Made by a program: the position numbers and the translations under genes | Assembly: GCA_032718475.1 (NCBI GenBank) | Contig: JAUCBJ010002667.1 | Location: forward strand, 1-35,389 | Source of the DNA: Nemertoderma westbladi | Lineage: Eukaryota > Xenacoelomorpha > Nemertodermatida > Nemertodermatidae | Direction of reading: 5' to 3' | Length of the DNA: 35,389 nt | Notes under the pieces: model-generated | Seen by the model: the letters and a program-made list of their open reading frames with translations, nothing else | Told to the model about the DNA's origin: nothing | Databases searched by the model: none | In this document: piece by piece, positions 10,025-18,572 of the stretch | How the letters are laid out: each line of letters opens with the position of its first letter | Numbering within the stretch: the first letter of the stretch is position 1

Positions 10025-13000
10025 ATGTCTGACGCAAAGCAGAACCTGTCAGACAGTCTACTAGATACAACCGAGAGCGAAGTGACAGCAGAGAAACCGC
10101 ATAAGAGGGATGCCATTGACATTTATCTGTCAGACTATCAGCGTTTTTTGGGAGATGAAGAGTTGAGGAGAAGGCTAGAGGGACTTAGCCCTAATAGCGA
10201 AGGAGCCAAACTTGTGTTAGATGCGATTGATGTGGATAGGTTAGCGGCGAACCAAGCTAAATTCGATGAACAACTCCGCATCGCTAGAGAAAAGGAAGAA
10301 CAAGTAAAGAAAAAACGTATAGAAGATAGAAAGGCAGCGGCAGTGGCAGCAGCAGTAGCAGAGGCAGAAGCGGAAAGAAAGGCGGCAGCAGCAGTGGCAG
10401 AGGCAGAAGCGGAAAGAAAGGCAGCAGTGGCAGAGGCCGAAGCGGAAAGGAAAGCGGCAGTAGCAGAGGCAGCGGCAGAAACCGAAAGAAAAGCAGCACT
10501 GGCAATAGCAGAGGCAGTGGTAGAAGCAGAACGGAGGGCATCTGAAGAGGCAACCCAACTAGAGTTGGAAATTCTTCAAGAGAAGCAAGACAACTTCAAT
10601 AAACAGTTAACAGCGAGCAATATGCAGATGATGAGTCGATCTACTCCCAAGAGACAGGGGTATACATCATCTGAGGAAGGCGATACCACCAACACCGAAG
10701 GCGGAGGAAATCGACCTCGCCTAAGCAGACGTAAAAGAACATTCCACCGTCAGAAATTGCCTGATTTGCCTCCAGCTGTTAGAAGGCAACTAAATAACAC
10801 CAACTTAGGTAGTACAGAGCCCACAGACCAAATAATTACAATAGAAAGACTCCCTACTATAGTAGATGAGCCTGAAATAATTAGGCCTGTTCTTGAAATC
10901 ACCCCTTCGGTGATAGACACACCTGTGCTCCCTGAAGCTACTTCTAAATTCCCTCTACATAGCACTAAGCTACCTGTGCCCAGTAGAACTGCCCAGGAGA
11001 CAGTTCAGGTCCTGGACCCCGAGCGAAATATTCCAGATTTGTCGCCCGTTGTCCCTCGTCCGCCCGCTACGACGTTGGCGGATCCCGTTTCGGCGGTTGA
11101 TTGGGTGGACGAGAGACGGCGGGGGATGGACATTCTCCTCAGAAAGATGGAGGAGAATCAAACACGCTCCTCTCAACAGGTCCGAGAGTTAGAAGGGACT
11201 GTTCAACAGTTAAAGGGCACAGTAAGGGAAAGTAGGCTGGAGTTGCAAGAAGTGCAGCAAAGTATCGCGCTAGAGCGCGATAAATTAGTAAATACTCAAA
11301 AGGGTATACCACCACCCTCTGTAACAATGTGTCAACCCGTTAGGTCTGAAGTATCCCATGCGCAAGGTGTGGAGCCTACACGCATTTATACTGCTAGCGA
11401 AGTAGAAACTCCTATAGTGAACCCTATTAAGGGTAATTATAGACCTGTTGATAATGATATTCCATATAGAACTGACCATAATCCTAGAAATTTATATACC
11501 GATAACTCGATATTAAATAGCACGATGGCCCAAGAAAGTTTTACGCGTCAAATGGCTAGAACCGAAGCCCGGCAAGCGGTAAAGGTTGGAGAGATCGTCA
11601 AGTTCAATGGAGATGAGATGAAATGGTTACCTTTTAATGAATATTACAAAGATAACATACAGAACTCTGTACTATCTAATGGAGAAAAACTTAGATACCT
11701 CATCGAGTGCTTGGAAGGATCTCCCAAGTTAATGGCGTTAAAGTTTATTGGACATCCAGACGGATTAAGACAAGTTTGGGATACACTAAACATCAGGTAT
11801 GGTAATAGGAATAATATCGCTGGGTACTTATATGCAAAGTTAGTAGCGCCCCGAAAGTTTATTAGTAGCGGAATTATCGAGTTTTCCGATGAGATCCAGG
11901 AGATCTGCAGACAATTAGATTGGCTAGGTAAGTCTCATGAGTATCAGAACACTATGGTTATTAGAGCAGTGGCTTCTACTTTACCGAAAGGTGGAGTAGG
12001 CACACGCTGGGATAAGAAAGTTTTATATATGATGGAACAACAACGGCGAGACCCTACCATGGCTGATCTCATGTCATTCCTAGATGGAGAAGTGAAATTA
12101 CAGCTCCTGAAACAGTCTAGGGAGAAAACACCGGAAAACAAGGTAAGTGAAAAACCCGTCTCTAGGAGAAAAATAACACCAGTATGTTATACCGATGACG
12201 GCGAAAGCCAGACTTCTCAAGGAGAAGATAGCGGGAAGGACACGGATAGATCTTATTACGTGAATAAAATGCCTAAAGATCAGGTAAGTAAATTTAAGTC
12301 TCGAACAAATGACAGGAGGGAACAGGTAAGAAAAACTCCTCCCACGTCTCCCAAGAGAATTCAGGTGAGAAAGCCCGAAGAAAAGGCAAGTGTACACAAT
12401 GTGACTCAGAATAAGGTAAGTAACATCAAGCCGAAATGTGTGCTGTGCGACGGGCCCCACCGTTTAAATGCGTGTGATAAATTCCTGAGGAAATCACTAA
12501 AGGATAGACGTGAAGTCATGTGGGATAAGCGGTTGTGTTATAATTGTCTCAGACGAGGACACCAACGGCGAACCTGTAACTCCGACGCAAGGTGTGCGAA
12601 GTGCGGCGCAAAACATCATATCCTGTTGCACACGGAATTCGAACGAAACAGCCCGAGTCAGGTAAGTGAGTCCGAACTACATGTCCAATTCAGTGATGTG
12701 AACGACACTGATCAATCTGAGATGGAAGGATTCTATACGGACGAGTTCTCCGACCAAAACGAATCCTGTTACCTAATAAACACCACCGCAGTGTATCGAG
12801 CACTCGTGTATGAGAAAGACACAGACAGCGACCTTACCTTAACTACTTCCGATCAACAACCATCTTGGAAAGCGCCAACTTCCAATATAGGAATCCGAGA
12901 ATTTCCTGTAGTCCAGTTACGGGTCCACGGACCTCAGAAGAGCTATATAGTGAACGCCCTCCTGGACTCCGGTAGCACAGGAACATTCATCGATAGGGAA

Positions 13001-14176
13001 CTAGCCGAAGTCATCTTTGCTGGACAACCCAAGTTCCGAACCAAGCTAAACCTGTCAGGGATCATGCAGGTTTGGAATTCTACTGTAGCTGCCGACTATT
13101 ATATATGTGAGTTGTCCACCCCCCAGGACGAACTAGGAGAACATAGCATCAGGTCAGTGAAAATGGTGGCTATAAAGAACTTCGCTACTACTCAAGCAGA
13201 CCTTTATAATTGGGACGAGGATGAGAGCATCCAACATCTTAACATACCTCGATTCCAGACTGATTATCCTGGAGTGCAAATACTCATCGGCCAAAACGCG
13301 CATGAGGCGCTGGAGACATTAGAGAAACGACCTGCTGAACCGCAACCACTTCAGCCCTATGCGGTAAGAACTAGAGTAGGTTGGTACCTTACTGGACCTT
13401 CCGGTAGAACGCTCAGGGAAAGACTGCTTCAAGATCGCGTCTGCCAGATGAGTGAATGGGAAGATGATACTAGTGAGGGAGACGACCCAACTGAGGGAAC
13501 ACCACACTCCTCAGATAATGACAATCTTAGCTCCAATGTAGATCAATGGCGATATTGCCCCAAGAAGTTTAATCCAACGGACATCGCTTCCAGAGGAGTA
13601 ACTCCTCAAGAACTGACAGATACTACAGACCGGTTAGGTGAACCCGACTTCCTGAGTAAGGAGGATGAATGGCCTCCCCATCTTACTCCGACTGAGATTA
13701 GACCAGCCAAGGGAGCGGAGAAAGTTAAACCTAAAACCCGGGCGGGTGGATCGGAGTTATTTGAACCCGGGATAGATCTGTCGGTATTACATGTTGCCAG
13801 GGACGACGCCGTGGATCTGGGCCTCCCCACCGCGAGTGGATCCTTCATGAAGATCAGAGAGAGCGATTGGAGCTCTGGAACATCAGACGCCTCGCAGGGA
13901 CTCTCACCTCTCCTGCAGAGAGCGACGGACCACTATAGCTCCTGGAATCGGCTTTGTGACGCCGTCATATACTTTGAGCGATGTTTCTATCGTCACTATT
14001 CCAGGACGAAGAGGAAACCTGGAATTGTATTCAGGATGCAGCGACTCAATCACCCAGTCGGTCGTTTGTGTTTATCGGAAGGGAATGGAGGACTCTCCGG
14101 AAACTGTGGAAGGCAAGATTCTCTTCCCACGACCACCTCCCTAATCCTTCAAACATCTAGGGACTCCATAACGTAA
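10025..14176 (+). CDS. BEL/Pao Gag-protease polyprotein (Pol-deleted)
   Basis: This intact 1383-residue frame starts at ATG with A at -3. Residues about 75-200 form an Ala/Glu/Lys/Arg-rich coiled coil built from short repeats. A second short helical region follows near 370-420. Residues about 520-700 match the retrotransposon gag domain of BEL/Pao elements (DUF1759 type). Three Cys/His knuckles follow: CVLCDGPHRLNAC near 805, LCYNCLRRGHQRRTC near 837 and RCAKCGAKHH near 856. An aspartic protease of the DUF1758 type has its DSGS motif near residue 981. The reverse transcriptase is missing. The frame passes from the protease tail (near 1150) directly to a late-polyprotein piece (WRYCPKKFNPTDIASRG near 1172) and then YSSWNRL near 1303, where the integrase region should begin. 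The C-terminal 60 residues are unrecognised. It should make virus-like cores but cannot reverse-transcribe. Confidence 0.9.
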   Translation: MSDAKQNLSDSLLDTTESEVTAEKPHKRDAIDIYLSDYQRFLGDEELRRRLEGLSPNSEGAKLVLDAIDVDRLAANQAKFDEQLRIAREKEEQVKKKRIEDRKAAAVAAAVAEAEAERKAAAAVAEAEAERKAAVAEAEAERKAAVAEAAAETERKAALAIAEAVVEAERRASEEATQLELEILQEKQDNFNKQLTASNMQMMSRSTPKRQGYTSSEEGDTTNTEGGGNRPRLSRRKRTFHRQKLPDLPPAVRRQLNNTNLGSTEPTDQIITIERLPTIVDEPEIIRPVLEITPSVIDTPVLPEATSKFPLHSTKLPVPSRTAQETVQVLDPERNIPDLSPVVPRPPATTLADPVSAVDWVDERRRGMDILLRKMEENQTRSSQQVRELEGTVQQLKGTVRESRLELQEVQQSIALERDKLVNTQKGIPPPSVTMCQPVRSEVSHAQGVEPTRIYTASEVETPIVNPIKGNYRPVDNDIPYRTDHNPRNLYTDNSILNSTMAQESFTRQMARTEARQAVKVGEIVKFNGDEMKWLPFNEYYKDNIQNSVLSNGEKLRYLIECLEGSPKLMALKFIGHPDGLRQVWDTLNIRYGNRNNIAGYLYAKLVAPRKFISSGIIEFSDEIQEICRQLDWLGKSHEYQNTMVIRAVASTLPKGGVGTRWDKKVLYMMEQQRRDPTMADLMSFLDGEVKLQLLKQSREKTPENKVSEKPVSRRKITPVCYTDDGESQTSQGEDSGKDTDRSYYVNKMPKDQVSKFKSRTNDRREQVRKTPPTSPKRIQVRKPEEKASVHNVTQNKVSNIKPKCVLCDGPHRLNACDKFLRKSLKDRREVMWDKRLCYNCLRRGHQRRTCNSDARCAKCGAKHHILLHTEFERNSPSQVSESELHVQFSDVNDTDQSEMEGFYTDEFSDQNESCYLINTTAVYRALVYEKDTDSDLTLTTSDQQPSWKAPTSNIGIREFPVVQLRVHGPQKSYIVNALLDSGSTGTFIDRELAEVIFAGQPKFRTKLNLSGIMQVWNSTVAADYYICELSTPQDELGEHSIRSVKMVAIKNFATTQADLYNWDEDESIQHLNIPRFQTDYPGVQILIGQNAHEALETLEKRPAEPQPLQPYAVRTRVGWYLTGPSGRTLRERLLQDRVCQMSEWEDDTSEGDDPTEGTPHSSDNDNLSSNVDQWRYCPKKFNPTDIASRGVTPQELTDTTDRLGEPDFLSKEDEWPPHLTPTEIRPAKGAEKVKPKTRAGGSELFEPGIDLSVLHVARDDAVDLGLPTASGSFMKIRESDWSSGTSDASQGLSPLLQRATDHYSSWNRLCDAVIYFERCFYRHYSRTKRKPGIVFRMQRLNHPVGRLCLSEGNGGLSGNCGRQDSLPTTTSLILQTSRDSIT
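10330..10545 (+). repeat. In-frame repeat encoding the Ala/Glu coiled coil
   Basis: GCAGAGGCAGAAGCGGAAAG-like units recur every 33-42 bp and encode AEAEAERKAA repeats in the Gag N-terminal region. The near-identity of units at the DNA level indicates recent slippage or unequal exchange inside the coding region. Confidence 0.85.
11926..12665 (+). promoter_or_regulatory. Cluster of seven consensus 5' splice-site sequences inside Gag
   Basis: Six matches to (A/C)AG|GT(A/G)AG have their GT at 12143, 12284, 12326, 12365, 12416 and 12662. TAG|GTAAGT has its GT at 11928. All six of the former fall in the linker between the gag domain and the last knuckle and encode K/Q-V-S/R in the same codon phase, while their flanks differ. 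They could be real donors, decoys or U1 snRNP binding sites. Function is inferred. Confidence 0.55.
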
Positions 14177-14268
14177 CAACATATGGAGTGGGTGTGTGAC
14201 TCTATTATTTTATATTATTTTATTATTTTTATATTTATGTATGTATTACTATGTAATTCTATTATAAT

Positions 14269-14290
14269 CGTTTTCTTTAATTTTATTCAG
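14269..14290 (+). promoter_or_regulatory. Candidate 3' splice site after the Gag-protease stop
   Basis: The T-rich tract TTTTCTTTAATTTTATTCAG ends at 14290, about 115 bp after the stop codon. It has the form of a strong acceptor and could pair with donors at 11928-12662 to make a subgenomic RNA for the 3' ORFs. No transcript evidence is available. Confidence 0.4.
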
Positions 14291-14718
14291 TAGAATGTTA
14301 TTTTAGCGATTATTTTGTAGAATAGTGCAATATATTCGTGTTTATTACGTACGTAATTACTTATATTATATTTAGTGCGACGGCGAAGAAATAATTATTT
14401 TTTCTCTTTCCTTACTGTCCGTATCATAGTATAAATACGTGACTACAGTAAGATGAAATGTCCGTACTTATTAAAGTACAATAAAGCCACTACTATATTT
14501 AAGTATTATTGGTAGGCAGAGTATTAGGAATGCAAAGTTCAGATCCTCGTGTCTCGGCTAAACCAAGCTCTGGGTAGACCTTGGAAACGACTTGCCTCTT
14601 CACACTGACATTGCTTCGTGCGATATTGCTCTCATACCGTATATAATAATACATATAGTAGCGTGATGTCCCTTTAACAGTAGCGTAAAACGCAAAATAA
14701 ATCTGTTAAACCCTTTGA

Positions 14719-15030
14719 CCATCAGTAATTCTAGTCGATTAAGATATCGCGGCACCCACCGATATACTTGAAAGACAAATTCTAGAATCAGTGGTTAACG
14801 TCCCCAGACAAGTTCTGGAATAAATCGGTGCCCATCTCAAATATTAATTATTTAATATTTGCAAATCTAATAAATCAAAATCTGTAAAATTCAGATCCTT
14901 CAACAATTCTAGTCAATTAAGATATCGTAGCATTTACCGATATTCTTAAAAAAGACAATTGTCATAGAATTAAGGATCTTGTGTCCCTAGACATGTTCTA
15001 GAATCAAAATATGTCCATTTAATTATCAAA
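14719..15030 (+). repeat. Imperfect direct duplication, period about 178 bp
   Basis: Copies starting near 14724 and 14902 share AATTCTAGTC, AATTAAGATATCG-like, ACCGATAT and a later GACA..TTCTAGAAT/TTCTGGAAT segment. The copies are clearly diverged, in contrast to the nearly identical LTRs, so the duplication predates this insertion. Confidence 0.65.
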
Positions 15031-15831
15031 TAATAAAATTTCAGGGAATAAATTTAAATTCATGCCTTTAATGAATTTAATAAATTGCCATTTTACGCAA
15101 TTTATAAAGTTCCCAAAATTCCATTAATTAATAGATCAAGGGAGCGGAGATTTATCTTATCATGCGTATGAGAGTGTGAAAGTCTCCCAAACATAGTCAA
15201 TAGCCGATAAAATTCATAAAGTCATGTATAAAACAGAACATTGACTATTAAAGAATACTATTAAATAACATCCCAGATCTGTATGCATTGGAATTACTCT
15301 AATTCTACCGCTAGCTTTGCATAATGTCACCATAGCAACAACCACGCTAGAATTAGAATTGAGTTAAACGAACAATAGAAAGCTTGTACCATTGAATAGC
15401 ATAGGGAATAAATAGCGCACTACTAGTATCCAAGGATACATAATAATACAGTGACATTCTGGAAGGCATTGACTAACGGACAAATGGCCCGAATGTGTGT
15501 AATTTGTGACAAGTTGTGTGTGTGGTATTTGTGAGTTTATAGGTGAATGTTACTGCTAATGTGTGTTTACAGTAGCCAGTCGCAATCGTAAAGTAACCTA
15601 ACTTTCCAAGGAATACCTGAAGTACATCTAAGCCTTTGGGACGGACAGTCGAGTGACTTGTGCTGGTTGTCGTTGTCGTTGTGCGGCTACGTCGTTGGCG
15701 AAAGTACGGCGGCGACGACACATCGGCGCTGAGGATCTCGTCCTGTCCGGGGGTTGATTGGGGTAGGCAGCGACGCCCGCTCGCCTAAATATAAACTCAT
15801 TATAATATGGATAAACTCATATATAGCAGAT

Positions 15832-16137
15832 ATGACGGAGTTGATAGAAGATGGTCTTGGTATCGGGGAGCGATATACTCTACTTTTACAAGCATTTGTT
15901 GATAGCTTAATACGCGGCGACGTTAGTCCAACTGCTGCGGAGGACGATGGTCGTTATATCGAACCGCCAATGTCCCAAGAGCAGCTCACGCGTGAGTTGG
16001 ACTATAGAAAATTCGCTGCTCGATATACGCAGCGTAATGGTACGTATATGGGCTTCTTAACTACTGGACATCCTATCGATTTACACAATACGGACTATGT
16101 CGACTATATATCCTGCCCAGCGGAGTCGGAACCATAA
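15832..16137 (+). CDS. Small accessory ORF of the retrotransposon (101 aa), function unknown
   Basis: I do not recognise this protein. The frame is open from about 15754, and the first in-frame ATG is at 15832 (MTELIEDGLG). The product is acidic and soluble-looking, with no membrane segment, signal peptide or Cys/His motif. It has a helical N-terminal half (YTLLLQAFVDSLIRGDV) and a Tyr/Asp-rich end. It lies between the truncated polyprotein and the 3' LTR, where some retroelements carry accessory or envelope-like genes, but nothing here resembles an envelope. It could be translated from a spliced RNA using the acceptor near 14290, or it may be a chance frame. Confidence 0.4.
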   Translation: MTELIEDGLGIGERYTLLLQAFVDSLIRGDVSPTAAEDDGRYIEPPMSQEQLTRELDYRKFAARYTQRNGTYMGFLTTGHPIDLHNTDYVDYISCPAESEP

Positions 16138-16909
16138 ACTGAAATTCGAATGCGAAAATTCTATTCGAAATCGACTCGAAAGAAAAGACACTAAAGAAAC
16201 AAATGGACGCGGTAACTCCAACGTATATTTGGAATTCTTGATAGAAGCATTGTAACAACAAATAAATATCACCCGCGTTTACCCTACCAGACGTGCGTCT
16301 TTGGTATTATTACGATAAATGCCCTAGACCCAACTAATAAGCGGAAAGACATAAACATCCACGTAAACCGAAACTTGTTGACGTATCACCTATGCTCACT
16401 CGGCTCGAACGATCCTGGAGTAAACCTACGATCAGAGTCCCGGAATACTCGGTCAAACCTCCTCATTCCTTAGTTGGACCTCAGACCTGCGATCCTGGTG
16501 GTGTCGCGGATCCTCGTGGACTGTATTCACTGTTCAAAGATCTAGTGCTACCCTAACAATTAATCGGTAACACTCCGACAGTGATTTCTAGCTAGCCGCC
16601 CATCTTACCTAGCCGGATTGTGATGCGGACACCTAATATCACTATCCTACCGTATGGTCGTCCCCGTTTAACGCGATACAACCCTTCATCAAGGTGAAGG
16701 AGAGTTTTGTACGAAACGAGTTAAACGTGATTCTATAAAGATCAAAAAGGAAACCTGCGTTTGTTCAGATAAACGTAAGTTATAACAGTAAGTCCAATCG
16801 ATAAACGAATTGGCCTTATCTCGGTTCGATTGGGAAATCTCGAATCTCTAAGAAGATATCAAGCTTAGAAAACCCTATTCTCTGCGAGAGTTTTGGACGA
16901 ACATATCCC
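16138..16909 (+). other. Retrotransposon 3' region, no supported feature
   Basis: This is a relatively G+C-balanced stretch (16300-16700) without a long open frame on the plus strand. It may be decayed coding sequence, but I could not match it to integrase in any frame by eye. Confidence 0.4.
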
Positions 16910-17161
16910 ATGACAAGCGGAGGAAAATCAGCTCGAGGAGAAGCATATCGAAATGGACGAGACACCGACAGTAAATCCAAACCTTCTAATGCAATCATAT
17001 TGCACCCTTCACCCAGGAGTTATGGCCCTCCTAGTAAAGTGGTTCCCCCCAAAGAGAAAAGGACTCTTGCTAGCTTTAAAAAACTGCATAAACGCCGTCC
17101 GCGCAAGAAACTGTTTAGAGTATCTTTAGGTTTTAGAAACTGTGATTTTTATATTTTATAG
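16910..17161 (+). CDS. Small basic ORF next to the 3' LTR (83 aa), doubtful
   Basis: An ATG-initiated frame (MTSGGKSARG) ends 19 bp before the purine-rich tract. The C-terminal half is strongly basic (KRTLASFKKLHKRRPRKK), like nucleic-acid binding or nucleolar-targeting tails. The C-terminal tail of a lost integrase is another possibility, but I see no sequence match. Length alone is compatible with chance. Confidence 0.25.
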   Translation: MTSGGKSARGEAYRNGRDTDSKSKPSNAIILHPSPRSYGPPSKVVPPKEKRTLASFKKLHKRRPRKKLFRVSLGFRNCDFYIL

Positions 17162-17180
17162 ACTGAAAATCCCATTTTCT

Positions 17181-17188
17181 GGGAGCGG
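17181..17188 (+). promoter_or_regulatory. Candidate polypurine tract
   Basis: GGGAGCGG abuts the TG of the 3' LTR and is preceded by a T-rich stretch (CCCATTTTCT). This is the expected position of the plus-strand primer. The tract is short and interrupted by a C. Confidence 0.6.
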
Positions 17189-18424
17189 TGTAAAAGCCTT
17201 TGCTGAATTGCCCCGTTATTTTTATTATCTTTTACATTAAAATACTCTGTAGTTGATTTAATAAGTGTAAGAGACCGTATTATTGCTGTATCGGTGTTTT
17301 TAGAGGATCTAAGACCTATTTCCTCCGTATGTGTACTGTGAAAGGTATATTTTATGATTCTATGGCAATTCGTGACGCAAAGGGGTGATAGCTACTCTTG
17401 AACAGTAGTTACTATGACTACGGTTAACAGCTGACATTCATACGTGTTGATTTCCTTTGTTCTACGGCGTCTCTCAGTTCAGTCAGCCAATTAGAGCGTT
17501 TTTGTGGCTCCTTGTACAGAAAATTTCCGAGAAATGACGCAATGCCTATGTGCAGTGTTTACATTCAGTCCTGAGCCAAAGAAAGAACGGCTTGGAAGTA
17601 TTTTGTGCTTTACTGTTTTAGCCGTACACTAGTAGGCTTAATCATAAGGACATATATCCGTTATCTAACTTGACTAACCTAACTCAATGCAATCAATGCA
17701 TAGTGCAGTACTGCATACACTGCATACTGTGTAACACTGTGCATACTTTATATTGTTATACTGCTATTTGCTGTCTGTACTTCATAATATGGTTGATGAA
17801 TTATTATATTTGGAATAACGATAAATAACCCAGAAAACCCAATATTCTTGATATACTGAAGGTAAGAGAGAAAGGTTATACATAACGATTGTGACTTATG
17901 TTAAAGTGGTTTGAAGTGAATCTAATGTTATTTGATAGCCCCTACATGAGTCAGTCCGTGTTCCTTTTATATGTAACTAAAATCAGTGAAGATCGGCAGA
18001 TCAGTGTGCAGTATTGTGCAGCATTGTGTGCGAGTGATACTGATAACGAAGCAATTCCTAAAGAATGCGCCATATATGTGAATTATAATTAAGCCATATC
18101 GTTGTGATTAGTTTAAGTCATAACTCTGTTTATATAGATAGAGCGCCACGTCCTAAAGGAACTGTTAATATTCCCCGAAAGTGAATAATATTGTCAGAGA
18201 TTATATAATACTGTCAGTCGAATAATACATTAAGCTTACATAGCAATAAAATTAAGCCGTCGAACCCAATCTCCCGGGAATTATCCAGCGGGTGAATGAT
18301 CGCGCACAGATTGGTTTCGACTAGTGTAGTGAATCAAATATTTGTCATCGGCTAAAGTGATTTATTATCTAACAGACATCCTAATTTGGCGGGTTAAACT
18401 GCCAAAGGTCTGAAAGCGCGAACA
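17189..18424 (+). repeat. 3' long terminal repeat
   Basis: This is the 1236-bp partner of the 5' LTR, with a single difference (G at 17703 versus C at 7025). It carries the TATATA (18131) and AATAAA (18245) elements. The AATAAA here would end the genomic transcript. Confidence 0.95.
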
Positions 18425-18429
18425 GAATG
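18425..18429. repeat. Target-site duplication (GAATG), right copy
   Basis: This matches GAATG at 6506-6510. The satellite array begins about 145 bp further right. Confidence 0.93.
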
Positions 18430-18572
18430 CTTTTCTTAGGTAGTCTACCAGCTTATATGTTACCAGTTATATGTCTTCGCCGATAGTAACTGCAAATCTA
18501 CATAACTGCAAACTACTGTAGGCGATTTATATGTGTATATATTTATGGGAGAAAATTTTTGGCTCAGTACGC

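Larger units (their letters stand above)
14177..15831 (+). other. Retrotransposon 3' region, non-coding part
   Basis: This A+T-rich stretch occupies the place where the rest of Pol would be expected. I see no reverse transcriptase or integrase remnant in any frame. It contains an imperfect direct duplication with period 178 bp (AATTCTAGTC with AAGATATCG, at about 14727 and 14905). A more G+C-rich segment at 15600-15790 has no convincing plus-strand frame. Confidence 0.6.
6511..18424 (+). mobile_element. BEL/Pao-type LTR retrotransposon, non-autonomous (lacks RT and integrase core)
   Basis: The element is 11,914 bp. It has two 1236-bp LTRs with TG..CA ends, a 5-bp GAATG target duplication, a 2.28-kb leader, a single Gag-protease frame at 10025-14176 and a 3-kb 3' region before a short purine-rich tract. 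Family assignment rests on the gag domain, three Cys/His knuckles, a DSGS protease of the BEL/Pao type and remnants of the later polyprotein (WRYCPKKFNPTDIASRG and YSSWNRL). No reverse transcriptase motif and no integrase catalytic core is encoded in any frame. By my reading the LTRs differ at one base (C at 7025, G at 17703), so insertion was very recent. The element must have been copied and integrated by enzymes supplied in trans. Confidence 0.93.

Noticed and set aside
10241-10558. Minus-strand Cys/Leu-rich frames over the Gag coiled coil
   Set aside because: They are shadows of the GCA/GAA-rich repeat encoding the Ala/Glu coiled coil on the plus strand.
14177-17188. Hidden reverse transcriptase or integrase in the retrotransposon 3' region
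   Set aside because: No YxDD-type reverse transcriptase motif, no HHCC or DDE-type integrase pattern and no long frame other than the two small ORFs could be seen by eye in this stretch.
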